Below are positions 1 to 12,001 of a stretch of DNA of 64,000 bases, one piece after another. A program made the translations under genes and the position numbers. Position 1 is the first letter of the stretch. Every line of letters begins with the position of its first letter. The notes beneath the pieces are model-generated. The model had not been told where the DNA came from. It did not search any database and saw only the letters and a program-made list of their open reading frames with translations. Source of the stretch: Trissonchulus latispiculum (Eukaryota > Nematoda > Enoplea > Enoplida > Ironidae); assembly GCA_030248195.1 (NCBI GenBank), contig JASAND010015646.1:44414-108413 (forward strand), given 5' to 3'.

Positions 1-496
1 CCGGAAAGGAACGGTGTTACATTGTTTTTAATTTTGATTTATCAATAATCTCATTAGCATTTGCTTAGGTTTATGTTTTCTAATTAAAGAAGCCGGGGAC
101 TCAAGCACTGGAAAATTGTCCTGGGATCTTCATTGGGGCTGATCCGACCAGTAATTACTCCTCAAGGCAAAAGAAAGACCGAAAAACCAAAGTCTAGTAA
201 AAGTACAGCCTCAAGATGATGCACAGTTTTTTCAGATTTTCTATTATTTTAGCTTTTCAGTGTGTCAACTTCCATCAAGTCCGGCTTTTTCATAAATTTC
301 CACCCTCTACATATCTCAAACCTGATTTGATTACTGGTGACATTTAAAAGCCTAGTTTTAATCAGATGTTTCTGAATGCAAACTTCCACTCCAACTATGA
401 AATTCCAAGGCTGCTAGTTTCAGATAGTGAGTGTGTCCGCTAAGTGATTTTTACGTACCACACTCATTCATTCGTTGTGTTTGGTGTTCTTGCAAT

Positions 497-497
<1 letters not shown>
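1..497. other. non-coding, nothing recognised
   Basis: AT-rich sequence with no convincing ORF, repeat or RNA gene. I see nothing to annotate. Confidence 0.5.
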
Positions 498-535
<38 letters not shown>

Positions 536-598
536 GTCAACCTATCAAACAATCAATCAATTCAATCAATCAATCAATCAATCAATCAGTCAGTCAAT

Positions 599-650
<52 letters not shown>

Positions 651-651
651 T
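498..651. repeat. (CAAT)n microsatellite
   Basis: A tetranucleotide array of CAAT/ATCA units with a few interruptions (GTCA, CCAATC, TTCAATC). All three forward frames are open because the repeat has no stop codon, which gives Asn-Gln-Ser-Ile peptides of no coding value. Confidence 0.95.
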
Positions 652-1349
652 GTACAGACATTTGGCATTAGGACAACTTTGGTTTTATTGTTTCTAACAT
701 GCATGCAAGTTGCCGAAAAACGATGGTCGATCCTACCGTTGTGAACCTGTGAAAACTAAAATATGAAGATTATGATTAATCCACTTAGAAAAGACTCACA
801 TACTGAATCAAAATTATGATTATTGTTCTTGGTGTCAAAAATAATTATTCTTCAAAAACCTTGTAATCCTGATTCAATGCATGTCCACGCTGCAGTTGTG
901 AATAGAGTTTGGAAAACTGGCGTTTTAAATAAAAGAGCGACTCTAGATTCGTTCATCGCTTTTTTGGGTTGCCGCTTTTTACACAAAAAGGCAACCCTTT
1001 CATCTGGGTATGTCCGTTTTTATTATTATTATTCATCTCGTGACCACACCTGTCCCCCCCCTCTAACTTTTGCTAGGGTGGCCCGATTGGGCTGAAATTT
1101 TTACGGGGGGTTGGGGGTGGGGTGAAGTGTTGACTGAAGCGCGGGCAGTTCGATATTTCCCGGATTCCGGGAATGGCGAATCCCGGAATTTTTTAGAATG
1201 GTAAGGGGGGACCAAGGGAAACGTAAAAATTTTTTGTCTCCGATTTTGCTTAAAAGTTGGTCATAGGGTAAGTCGATTTCGAAACTGAAATCGAAATTTC
1301 CGGAAAATTTACGGATTTCGAGATATTGGACCCGGAAAATTCCGGATTT
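652..1349. other. non-coding; hairpin at 966-997 and degenerate satellite edge
   Basis: No gene seen. At 966-997 a stem-loop pairs GGGTTGC with GCAACCC and CTTTTT with AAAAAG around an ACAC loop. From about 1140 onward short TTTCCGG/CCGGAAT motifs recall the neighbouring 155-bp satellite and may be its eroded outer edge. Confidence 0.45.
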
Positions 1350-2070
1350 TGAAAATTTTTTCCGGAAGTGGTCGATATGGGGCTCAAATGAAAGAGCTCG
1401 TCGAGCTGAACAACTTTCCTTCTTGCGGCATTTTCCGGAAATGCGTCTAGCGAAAGTTACAGCCGAAAAACTGAAAATCCGGGAAATCCCGAAAACCCGG
1501 ATTTTGAAAAATTTTTCCGAAAGTGGTCGATATGGGGCTCAAATGAAAGAGCTCGTCGAGCTGAACAACTTTCCTTCTTGCGGCATTTTCCGGAAATGCG
1601 TCTAGCGAAAGTTACAGCCCAAAAACTGAAAATCCGGGAATTCCCGAAAACCCGGATTTTGAAAAATTTTTCCGAAAGTGGTCGATATGATACTCAAATG
1701 AAAGAGCTCGTCGAGCTGAACAACTTTCTTTCTTGTGGCATTTTCCGGAAATGCGTCTAGCGAAAGTTACAGCCGAAAAACTGAAAATCCGGGAATTCCC
1801 GAAAACCCGGATTTTGAAAAATTTTTCCGAAAGTGGTCGATATGATACTCAAATGAAAGAGCTCGTCGAGCTGAACAACTTTCTTTCTTGTGGCATTTTC
1901 CGGAAATGCGTCTAGCGAAAGTTACAGCCGAAAAACTGAAAATCCGGGAATTCCCGAAAACCCGGATTTTGAAAAAGTTTTCCGAAAGTGGTCGATATGA
2001 TACTCAAATGAAAGAGCTCGTCGAGCTGAACAACTTTTCTGCTTGCGGCATTTTCCGGAAATGCGTCTAA
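1350..2070 (+). repeat. 155-bp satellite array, left (about 4.5 units)
   Basis: Near-identical units recur exactly every 155 bp (anchor ATGCGTCTAGCGAAAG at about 1440, 1595, 1750, 1905, with a variant at 2060). Each unit holds the palindrome CGGGAATTCCCG, nested in a hairpin of AAATCCGGG with CCCGGATTT, and a GAGCTCGTCGAGCTG segment. An open frame crosses each unit only because 155 is not a multiple of three and stops fall regularly; I do not regard it as coding. The array is repeated in inverted orientation at 7285-7946. Confidence 0.93.
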
Positions 2071-2306
2071 CGAAAGTTCCGACCAAAAAACTGTTGCAAT
2101 CTTCTGAAAGAAAACCCGGAACCTAAGGGAAAATGCCGCGGCAACCCATTCTCGCTACTTTGCTAGTTGATACTTGGTTTCTGGTTAGGTTCACGGCGGT
2201 TAGGATTAGGGCCACTTACTGCAAACTTTGACTGTGCACGTTTATGCTACTTCCTCGCGGTATGTTTGACAAGCTTCTCGTGGCACCTCTATCCAAAGAA
2301 AGGCGC
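2071..2306 (+). repeat. unique inner part of left foldback arm
   Basis: Sequence running from CTGTTGCAATCTTCTGAAAG through GGTTAGGATTAGGGCCACTTA to the CTCGCGGTATGTTTGACAAG segment. It recurs as the reverse complement at about 7049-7284, with a small divergent patch around 2235-2255 versus 7105-7125. With the satellite it makes an inverted arm of about 0.95 kb. Similarity stops just after 2306. Confidence 0.85.
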
Positions 2307-4480
2307 AAACCCTCTTTTTTCTATGACGACATATTCTTTCCTTCTAAGATTTTCTTTTATCTCTGCTCGGATGATTCTATTAATAAAAGGCCTTGATTTA
2401 ACCAATTTCATAGTCACTCATTTCCGTTCTTGAGCACTTTTCCTCCCATGTTGATTGAATAATAGAATGTTAGAAACGGTGCTTTGTAGAAGGGAACAAT
2501 GTAACGTAAAGGTCTCCAAGTTTTGAAGGAGCTGTCGACATAAATTTAAAATTAATGAAACCACTAAATGTTGTAACACTTTCAATGAAAGGATTCTGTC
2601 GAATTCTTTTTACTAATTCTAATAAAGCAAAAGATCTTCTAAATTTCATTGAGGATACTTTTATTTCAGAAGAGCTCAGTTTTCATTAGAAAAATTTCAG
2701 CTGAAAATCTTGAAACTTTTGTCAGATCTTGTACAGTTTTCCATTAATTTTGAGATAATTATTGAATGTTGATCCGTGCATCCGCCTACAGTTTCTGGCT
2801 TGCAACTTTAACCACAAACTGGCTTCATGCAGTCATGCAACTTTAATGTACCTACGTAAACGCTCCTTACGTGCTCTTGCTTTTTAATCTTAAATCAAAA
2901 ATCTTAATCCAAAATCCAAACCTTAAATCTAAAAATCCATCCACAAACCTTGCTGAATAATGTAAAGAATAACACAATTAACTTCTGGTTATTACAGCTA
3001 AGTTTTTGTCTTTAATTCAAATAAATCTTAGCATGATAAAAAATTTTCAAACAAATCGGCATGCAATCGACCTGGGGCCTGGGACATCATTAATTTTACT
3101 TAACTAAGGAGACAGGTGGGAAAACTTTATGTATCTTAGAAATTAGTTATGTCCTATATAATAATATATTATACTGATTTGCAAAAATGTAAGATCCCTA
3201 GCAGCCGTTAGTGTAAATGTTTGGCGCCAATGTTATCAACGCTGTAACCAGGGGTAAAGGGATCCATTTTGGCCGATCTTTCGACCATCTCCGATTTTGC
3301 TCATTTTCACATATTTTGTTGTCCGATTGGTATATTTTAACGAGTTTTTGAAACTAAAGTCGGATCTCTTACGGTTAATGAGTACTTTGACTTCAAAGTT
3401 GATGTCAACATGTGTTAGACATAGGAAACTGAGAAAGTGGTGATTTTTCCGTGCACCAGATAAATCTCGCAAACGACAAAACGGAACAGTTCAACGTCCA
3501 GTTTATATTACAAATACGATGAAGAAGGGTGATTTGTGGGAAGCGACATTTTAATTTAGGCCTTCAAAATTTTTAATTTATTTTTGAAGTTTGAGAGCAG
3601 CCAAATTTGACTGCTTTGCAAGGTTGAAATTGGGGGTCAGCAACTTTGATGAAATATTCCGAAAGCTGTAAAGCCTACTTAAAAATTCTACTTATGACAA
3701 GACATTTCGAACCATACCAATTGATCCTGGATATTTCTGCCCAATTTCGAGATTTCTCTGGCGCAGAATTCTGAATTTTTAGCAAAATTTGGGAAATTTG
3801 TGTTTTTGGTAAACAACATAAGGCTATGGCAACACAGACCTATAAAATGTTAGACTATCTATTTGCGCACCATTATTAATGACTTTAGGTCAAGTTTGGA
3901 TACAAATGGTGCAGGTTAGTACGCTTAGTTTATTAGCTGGGGTCAAATATGAGGGTCTGACAACCATGATCTCAAAATAGCGATTTTCAAATTTTTTGAA
4001 ATACGTTAAATTTTATATCAATCGAAAGCTCTCATTATTGGAAACATTTTTTCTTCTTGGACCATAGTCCGCAAATGCGCCAAATGCAGGTTATCGGCCG
4101 TTAAATGATTGTCGTGGTCAAGGCCAGCGCCGGTGCCACTCCCTAAAATCACTAAACAAAACCATAAATTTGACTTTCCCCATTACAAGTCACCTAAATC
4201 CTTTACTTACATCAGTTATCAAACATAAGACCGAGCGAAGCTCCATTCTGAAGGATGTTCAGGTGTAAAGTGTCTGTATTTGTTACGGCACCGTCGTTTT
4301 TATCTATTTTCAAATTGCATGCAATTAGCCGGCTACTCGCTAAGTACTGAACGAAACTACTCAAAATTGAAACTCGATGTGCCGGACATGTGAGACATTA
4401 TTTTGTGTGAAAATGAGCAAAATCCGTGACCATAAAATTTTTCATTGTGGACCCCCCACCTTAAGCCGAGAACCCGGTGT
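2307..4480. other. AT-rich core, nothing recognised
   Basis: About 2.2 kb inside the foldback structure with no convincing reading frame, RNA gene or repeat. The short minus-strand frame near 3236-3472 has no recognisable family and is probably chance. Confidence 0.5.
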
Positions 4481-4494
4481 TTATTTCACGTGCT

Positions 4495-4879
4495 GAAGTT
4501 AGCAAAATAAACCCGGGTTAGGAACCTCGTCCAAATTGAAAGCGTATATTCAGAACATTGTGTGCTTTTAAAAGCGTAGAATAAACCGTATATTACTACC
4601 GTAGGTTGGATGCAAGTTTTTGTTGCTTTCTTGCTGACTTTTAAGCAAGCAATTTCAAATTTCAAAGCCATCAGCATTAGCTGCATATATACGTAAAAGC
4701 AGCTACCTGTACAATAAAGGCGCAGAAAAACTGCCTTATTTAAAAGCGTAGATTAGCCTACAAACCGTATGTACGGTAAGTTTATAACAAACAAACAACG
4801 CGTAATATACGGTATGCATTTGGACGAGGTTCCTTAGCATCTTAACCCGGCTTTCAACGTTGATAAAATCGGCCCCTGA
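4495..4879. mobile_element. degenerate MITE with inverted ends
   Basis: AACCCGGGTTAGGAACCTCG near 4510 is matched in inverse orientation at about 4822-4855 (GGACGAGGTTCC then TTAACCCGG). The right terminus ends TCGGCCCCTG, the same end seen in the small element at 5012-5112. The left terminus is eroded, so no target duplication could be read. Confidence 0.5.
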
Positions 4880-5011
4880 AAGCAACAGTGTCAGTCAACG
4901 CCTCTACACCGTTGTTGCTAAGTCCTTAATCCGGATCTATAACATTTACTTTCCGCGAAACTCTTGATTTTTGAAAAAGCTACATATGTGTACCTATATT
5001 CTGTAGACGAT

Positions 5012-5112
5012 CAGGGGCCGATGTTTATCATCGTCTAAAAACCCGGGTTAAATTCATGTGTTAAAGATAGGGAAGTAAACCCAGTTTTTATGCATTGATA
5101 ACATCGGCCCCA
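5012..5112. mobile_element. small MITE with GGGGCCGATGTT termini
   Basis: About 100 bp with ends CAGGGGCCGATGTTTATCA and TGATAACATCGGCCCC in inverted orientation. Subterminal AAACCCGGGTTAA and AGTAAACCCAG also face each other. It is the same family as the degenerate copy ending at 4879. Confidence 0.6.
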
Positions 5113-5910
5113 GCAGTACTCTCCGGTCCGATTTTTAAGTAGGTAAACAGGTTTGTTCCGCATTCCATGTAAAATTAGCCTCTTCAAAAATTGCCGTCCC
5201 CAAGCAAACTAAACTAAAGATGCCGAATTCTGAATTAATCCTATTATGAATTTACGTACACGCAAGCTTCTTATGTAAACGTTACTATTATAAAGTCCCT
5301 TAAGTCTATAAGGAAAGATAGATTACTTTACTTTGGATAGACATACATTTGAATTTCTAATGCAGTTACCAATTAATATTAATTTATTCAGAGCCGTTAA
5401 CGTTAGTCAAACATTTTCAATTGCCGAAAGGGAAATGATATAAACCTGTTGACTGGCTGTATTTTTCAATTTTCTCGCCGTCTTTCTCTTAACTATTTCT
5501 CAAACTCAACAAAAGTTAGTCCAAATCGTTAAAGTTCTCTGAGCCATTTCTAGTCCTTTCCACAACCTAATTATCGATGGAAAACAGTATCTCCATATCT
5601 GCTGCTTTAATTTATACTTTTGTAAAGTTGGTACTGTCCTGTACTGTAGAGCATAATTACAATTTCTTTGTTTGTCGGCCCTCAAAAATTAACTCTAAAG
5701 TACGTAGTGTTCTTATTTTTAAGACACAAGCTATATAGGTTACTGTTGGTGGTGGCAAGCGTATTAGACAGACAGTTAGTTCCTTAGGCGTCATTTCTGA
5801 TACTTTGGTGACGATGACACGGACCGGAAATCAATATAACAGTTTACAGACGACCAGGTGTAAGGGAAGCAGGCATGGGAAATATTGATACGCGTGGTCT
5901 GGGAGTTCAG
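5113..5910. other. AT-rich, nothing recognised
   Basis: No coding region, RNA gene or clear repeat seen. Confidence 0.5.
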
Positions 5911-5915
5911 CTGAT

Positions 5916-5990
5916 GGTCCTGTGGTGTAGTGGGATAGCACGTCTGTCCCGGGATCAGAAGGGCCGTGGTTCGAACTCCGGCTCTGGTCC
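5916..5990 (+). ncRNA. tRNA-like unit, probably SINE head or tRNA pseudogene
   Basis: A Pol III A box (TGGTGTAGTGG, 5923-5933) and B box (GGTTCGAACTCC, 5968-5979) lie at tRNA-like spacing. A D-arm (GTGT with GCAC) and an anticodon stem (TCTG with CAGA, loop CCCGGGA) can be drawn. The T-stem has mismatches, the acceptor stem does not close, and the loop lacks the usual T before the anticodon. I therefore favour a tRNA-derived SINE head or a decayed tRNA over a working gene. The flanks show no clear SINE tail. Confidence 0.45.
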
Positions 5991-5999
5991 TGCTCTCCA

Positions 6000-6889
6000 G
6001 ACATGTATCTTCAGCATCAGCCTTCTATCGGCAACGATTTGTTGTACCACTCTGAACATTGAAGTGCTTGCAAAACAAAGTATGCTAACTACTCACAAAG
6101 CCATGGTGCCCTACTAGTGGTAGCTTTTAGGGGTTACCAGTAGTTAAACCAATCGGTTAATCTCTACTTCCTAATTCACAAAATGTTTCTAACCAGTGGT
6201 ATGCTACCACTGGTAAGGGAAATTGCAAACCTGGGCTGGAGGTGGTTTGCAATGAAAATTTAACTGAAAATCGGGAATATGTTACACTGTAGCTACTTTT
6301 ACAGTAATTGTAATAGCACAACAGCTTCAAAGTACGATTGAGATACAAATGCCGAACTAAATTTTGAAATTTTAAGAAATCATAGTTCAATTTTTTATTA
6401 CCAATCCATGCATTTAGCAGCTCAAGTTGTTTTTCAAAAAGGTACTTTTGTTCTACTGAAATATTATGCATTCTAATTAGTTCTACTTCTACATGGCCAA
6501 ACTTTAAGTTAATATAATTTCTTTAGAAAACCAGCACTTAGGGTTGCTTCCTAGTTGTTTGTGGAATCTTACTTAGAAATGGACATCGAATAAAATATTT
6601 AGCGTACAGTAAGCTACCATCGGTAAGATAACCAATTATATAGTTGTGAATTCGCCTTTTTAACCAAATGGCTTACCAATGATAACCTAACCATAGCTTT
6701 GTGAATACGGCCCTAACATAAACAAAGTGAAACGACACACACACCAATATCGTCTTATTAGGAACAAGTTAATTTTTGACAGTCGATATTTCGGTGAGGC
6801 GTACACAGTATACCAGCTCAGAATATAAACTTTTTGAGGGGAGGGGAATGCTAACACTAAATAGTTATCATTGCAATTACCCGAGGTGT
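6000..6889. other. repeat-derived non-coding sequence with palindromes
   Basis: No gene. 6193-6215 is a perfect hairpin (ACCAGTGGTA, loop TGC, TACCACTGGT). At about 6690-6716 a terminus-like CTTTGTGAATACGGCCCTAA resembles one end of a MITE, and GGTTAACC-type motifs scatter between, but no matching left terminus is readable. Confidence 0.35.
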
Positions 6890-7129
6890 TCACAACGCTA
6901 TCAGAACTTCTGTTACTTTCACCGTAATAGAGGTGGTGTTGCAGCTCTTTCCTGACTCGATTCTTCCTTGACACACAACTCCGACTTGACATGATCCTCC
7001 ACTTGTAGCGCAGTTAGAAACCCCAGCGCTACGAAGACTCCCAGTCAGCAAGCGCTTTTTCTTGGATAGAGGTGCCACGAGAAGCTTGTCAAACATACCG
7101 CGAGGAAGAAGAACAAACAGAACAGTCAA
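6890..7129 (-). CDS. cysteine-containing ORF, possible exon fragment
   Basis: A minus-strand frame of 79 codons with four cysteines in SNCATSGGSCQVGVVCQG and a later SGKSC. A GTGAAAGT that could be a splice donor lies inside it, at about the codons for TSIT. The start of the frame lies in the inverted arm and is shared with 2226-2306; the cysteine part is unique to this side. It could be an exon of a secreted cysteine-rich protein caught in the foldback structure, or chance. I do not recognise a family. Confidence 0.15.
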   Translation of the reverse strand: MTVLFVLLPRGMFDKLLVAPLSKKKRLLTGSLRSAGVSNCATSGGSCQVGVVCQGRIESGKSCNTTSITVKVTEVLIAL

Positions 7130-7284
7130 AGTTTGCAGTAAGTGGCCCTAATCCTAACCGCCGTGAACCTAACCAGAAACCAAGTATCAACTAGCAAAGT
7201 AGCGAGAATGGGTTGCCGCGGCATTTTCCTTAGGTTCTGGGGTTTTCTTTCAGAAGATTGCAACAGTTTTTTGGTCGGAACTTT
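7049..7284 (-). repeat. unique inner part of right foldback arm
   Basis: Reverse complement of 2071-2306. The two arms face each other around a core of about 4.7 kb. Confidence 0.85.
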
Positions 7285-7946
7285 CGTTAGACGCATTTCC
7301 GGAAAATGCCGCAAGCAGAAAAGTTGTTCAGCTCGACGAGCTCTTCATTTGAGTATCATATCGACCACTTTCGGAAAAACTTTTCAAAATCCGGGTTTTC
7401 GGGAAATTTCCCGATTTTCAGTTTTCGACAAAAAATTTCTGCTAGACGCATTTCCGGAAAATGCCACAAGAAAGAAAGTTGTTCAGCTCGACGAGCTCTT
7501 TCATTTGAGTATCATATCGACCACTTTCGGAAAAAAATTTTTCAAAAATCCGGGTTTTCGGGAATTCCCGGATTTTCAGTTTTTCGGCTGTAACTTACGG
7601 GACGCATTTCCGGAAAATGCCACAAGAAAGAAAGTTGTTCAGCTCGACGAGCTCTTTCATTTGAGTATCATATCGACCACTTTCGGAAAAATTTTTCAAA
7701 AATCCGGGTTTTCGGGAATTCCCGGATTTTCAGTTTTTGGGCTGTAACTTTCGCTAGACGCATTTCCGGAAAAATGCCGCAAGAAGGAAAGTTGTTCAGC
7801 TCGACGAGCTCTTTCATTTGAGCACCATAGGGACCACTTTCGGAAAATTTTTTCAAAATCCGGGTTTTCGATTTCCTGGATTTTCAGTTTTCTGGCTGTA
7901 ACTTTCGCTAGACGCATTTCCGAAAATGCCGCAAGAAGGATTGGGA
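7285..7946 (-). repeat. 155-bp satellite array, right (inverted)
   Basis: Anchors GACGCATTTCCGGAAAATGCC recur at about 7290, 7446, 7602, 7757 and 7911 (spacing 154-156 bp), inverted relative to the array at 1350-2070. The outermost unit stops abruptly at about 7946, where the left arm of the giant inverted repeat begins. Confidence 0.92.
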
Positions 7947-7950
7947 CCAA

Positions 7951-8875
7951 AATTCCAAAATTTTCAAAGTCCCAACATGGGGGTCAGGCAGGGTCAACTT
8001 TGGAAATGACCTTGAACTACTGGAAAGGATTTAGCCCAAAACGGATTACAGTTTCACAGAGGATATGTCTCGAACTTCACGATGGTGTATTCAATTTGGC
8101 CGGTACTGCCTGTGGTGCGACCTGGGGTGACCAAGACTCGGCGGAAAAAACCCATGTGCGGGAAAAAACCCAAATTTCAGGTGGAAATTTTTCCTAACCA
8201 TTAGCAGCAAAAGGAAAATTCATGCATTTCTTAGCTCAGTAGAGCCTCCTGATTAATTTGGTATAGATTTTACTTTTTTTCGACCTTTCCACTTGAGGTC
8301 CAGGTGGCCAAAATCTGAGATGGTGCCATTTCAAGCCAAATTTTCAAATTTCGCCAAAAACCGCTAAATTTTTCACTAAAATAGGTCGGGTTTGGCTTTA
8401 AATGCAATAAAAACACGTTTTCTATGTGATAGATGCTTAAACTGCAGAAATTACGCAAATTTCAAAAATTTCCAAAATTTGCCTATCTTTACGTGTTAAA
8501 CATACGGAAATTTTGAAAAGTCAATTTGACATGATTTTTTGCGAAAAAATATTGGTATTTTTATGATTCAGATCAGATGTACTAAAATGAACCGCTCTTT
8601 CGAATGGTATAGTCAAAACCGTTCTGGCGTGCTTGCAGCAAAAAATTCGGCTGGGTTTTTTTCCCGCCCGATCCGGTTTTTTCCGCATTGGGTTTTTCCT
8701 ACTGGTTTGGTCGAAAATTTTCCTCAAATTGCAAGCGCTAGAGAGGAACGTTTTATAGCTCCGTTTTGAAGCTCTTCGCAAGGCCTCAGAAGTTATCGTT
8801 AGATTTTCGATTTTGTCGCTTAATAAAAAAGTTACAGCCAAAATTCAAAAATTTGGGTTTTTTCCCGCCGCGCTA
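7951..8875. mobile_element. GCGGGAAAAAACCC-type MITE, left end truncated
   Basis: The right terminus TTTTTTCCCGCCGCGCTA ends at 8875 beside TA repeats. The corresponding complete copy in the right arm (21911-23010) shows that this copy lost its other terminus at the arm boundary. Internal phrases such as GGTGCCATTTCAAGCCAAAT are shared with the related elements at 21055-21600 and 49331-50443. Confidence 0.75.
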
Positions 8876-9249
8876 TATATATATAATTTAAGATCATAAT
8901 TATAATAACCGTTCCTGTCGATTGAGCGTGCGTGTTGCATGGGTCCGAAGTTGACACCCAAACATTACCCAAAAACCATTTCAAATTTTCTAAGATTATG
9001 CCAACTTTACTGGTAATGGTTGTGGATTCTTTTGTGCATGAAGGGGTTTGTGGACGATGTGCTCTATAATGTGGGCTAGTCCGATTTTTCTCGCCTTAGG
9101 TCACGGTACGGAAATAGTGGTCATCTTTTTCCGCACTTTTCCACCTGCGAGGGGGAAAACAACGGTGTGCTTTTCCCTCCTCCTTTTTGATTTTACCTAG
9201 GTTCGACCTTCTATATGTGATCCTTTTGTACAAAATCTTAGATGGTGCC

Positions 9250-9736
9250 ATTTCAAGCTAAATATTCAATTTAGTCAAAATAGCATTTTTCACTAAAATA
9301 GGTCGCTAGTTTTAAATGCAATAAAAACACGTTTTCTATGTGATAGGATGCTTAAACTGTAAGAAAATAAGAAAATTTCAAAAATTTCCTAAATTTGGGG
9401 ATGGGGGGATGGGGGATTTTTGCAAAAATATTGAAATTTTTTGATTTGGAGGTAATAAAAATGACCGGCTCTTTCGAATGGTCTAGTCAAAACTTTTCTG
9501 GCATGCTTCCAGGAAAATTTCGGTTGGGTTTCTTCCCCACGCCCCATGGTTTTCCCATCGGTTTGGTCAAAAATTTCTCACCAACCGTAAGTGCTAGAGA
9601 GACGTTGTAGGGCTCATTTTGAAACTCTTCGCAAGGCCTCGCCTCATGGTAGTTATCGTTAGATTTTCGATTTGTCGCGTAACAAAAAAGTTACAGCCAA
9701 AATTGGGGAAAATTTGGGGGTTTTTCCCGCCGCGCT
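9250..9736. mobile_element. second truncated copy of the same MITE family
   Basis: It ends TTTTTCCCGCCGCGCTA at about 9736 and lacks an opposite terminus. The mirror copy is at 21055-21600 in the right arm. Sequence between 8876 and 9250 is shared with the other arm but otherwise unrecognised. Confidence 0.65.
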
Positions 9737-10294
9737 ATATACCCCCCGTAGACTTTCCGCTGCAGAAAAACGCCATATATATTATGATCTGTGGACGTTC
9801 CAGACAATTTCATAAGTGTGGATCTGCAAAACAATACATCTGAGATGGATGACTCCTGGGCACTTTTGTGCGATTTTGCCACCCATTATTGTAAAACACT
9901 AATTTCTTGCAAGTTAATATTGCAAAGGGTGTATTCTATAATTGCAAGTTAACACAAGACGATTAAATTATAAATTATATACAAGCGGAAATACGATTTT
10001 GTAGACAAAAAAGTCTTAATTTCCTGGCAAAGTTGGTCCATTATCACAGGATAATATGAGTGATATTGATCGAATGACCGTGTAAAACAAGGCTGCGCAG
10101 ATTATGTGAGAAATAATTGTACTTGTCGAGTTTAGTGTATATGTGGGGAGTTTCATCCCTATACCTCTTCCCATTAAAAAGTTGCCCCAAAAATCGCTTA
10201 CGAGAGTGATGTTTTGTTTCGGTTCTCCGCTTTGACGTCCCATGAGGGGGTTCGGAAGAATAGGAATAAGACTAAATAAGGGACTAAGGGATTC

Positions 10295-10300
<6 letters not shown>

Positions 10301-10341
<41 letters not shown>
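10301..10341. repeat. (TA)n run
   Basis: Pure TA dinucleotides; the mirror run in the right arm is at about 20453-20491. Confidence 0.95.
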
Positions 10342-10344
<3 letters not shown>

Positions 10345-10594
10345 TATTATTCGGAATGTTTGGTGCAATGCTTTTAATCTGATCCTATTCTTATTCTTAT
10401 TCTGATTTTATTTTTTATTTGGTGCAATGGAATTCTTGCTATTCCGGCATAAAATAAGAATAAGCCTATTCTTATCTTATTCTTCTTATTTGGTGCAATC
10501 GGCTGTAAGCGTTTAAGACTAGTATTGTCGGCGGTTGCCACTTGTCATTTGTATTTCCCAAATGTCTTCATTTACAATCTTATTCTAGTCACAA

Positions 10595-11266
<672 letters not shown>

Positions 11267-11390
11267 TGTATGCAACCCTGAAGCCTTTGTTGTATGGCAT
11301 AATAATAGGGTAAACAAAATACATAACGCCACGCCATTGATAATAAAATGTCTGGTTTGTCTCCTTTTTAAACATGTTTTTTGTTTTAAT

Positions 11391-11567
11391 GACAAATTTG
11401 TTGCATTGCTCCAGTCCGGCTCTGTTTGGGACACAATTAAAAAGAAAATAGATGGACCCGTGTTTCCAGGAGCCGTTCTTGGAGCCCTGAGCATTGTGAC
11501 GCTGGGTGCCTATCTGGCTGAGCGGATCTTGAAAGATTGGCTATCTGCGTTCTGTTCCGATAATTGA
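11391..11567 (+). pseudogene. inverted duplicate of the BCL-2 family terminal exon
   Basis: This 59-codon frame begins DKFVALLQSGSVWDTIKKK, covers the second half of BH2, and continues through a hydrophobic tail anchor (PGAVLGALSIVTLGAYLAE) to SAFCSDN and a stop. It is the left-arm copy of the exon at 19252-19392. The splice acceptor is changed: the right copy reads TTTTAAG before GAC, this copy TTTTAAT, so the AG is lost. No BH1/BH3 exon lies upstream on this strand. Two opposing indels in the loop and a one-base difference near the end distinguish the copies; this one has the longer C-terminus. It may be a dead exon, or it may keep the ancestral tail. Confidence 0.8.
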
Positions 11568-11623
11568 TGTATTTAATGTGTTATTGTTCCCAACCACTAA
11601 TGTATACGCACGTATATATGTAT

Positions 11624-12001
11624 TAGAGATGAGCAGATGTTTTTCGGTCCGGTTCGCCCCAAAACCTTGCTCGGCCCCGCCTGGCCCGCAAGCTAGCAAA
11701 ATTCGGCTCCGCCTGACCCGTCAAAAGAAAAATTTCCAAAAGTTTGCTAACAATTTTATTTCAAAGGCTTCAATGCATGGTGGAAATGTGCTACGAAATG
11801 TTAAATTGTGCTGTAAATTAACCAGAATGCGTAAATATTTAGCTAATTTTAGTGATTTCAAAACATTTTGGAAAATTAATCCGGCCCGTTTCGGCCCGCA
11901 GTTAAAAAATTTCTCGGCCCGGCCCGGCCCGCTCCAAAATTTGTTAGACACGGCCCGCGGGCTTTGCCGCCGGCCGACTGGCTGAAATAAACTCATCTCT
12001 A
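11624..12001. mobile_element. hAT-like MITE with CGGCCC arrays, left-arm copy
   Basis: 378 bp bounded by TAGAGATGAGCAG and ACTCATCTCTA. Flanking 8-mers ATATGTAT (11616-11623) and GTATGTAT (12002-12009) match at 7 of 8 positions, as expected for hAT target duplications. Both ends hold short CGGCCC/GGCCCG repeats. It is orthologous to 18789-19161, so it inserted before the arms duplicated. Confidence 0.85.

Noticed and set aside
431..744. Asn-Gln-Ser-Ile peptides
   Set aside because: By-product of the CAAT microsatellite.
1423..2070. 60-codon frames repeated in each 155-bp unit
   Set aside because: The same frame recurs only because the unit repeats; nothing suggests translation.
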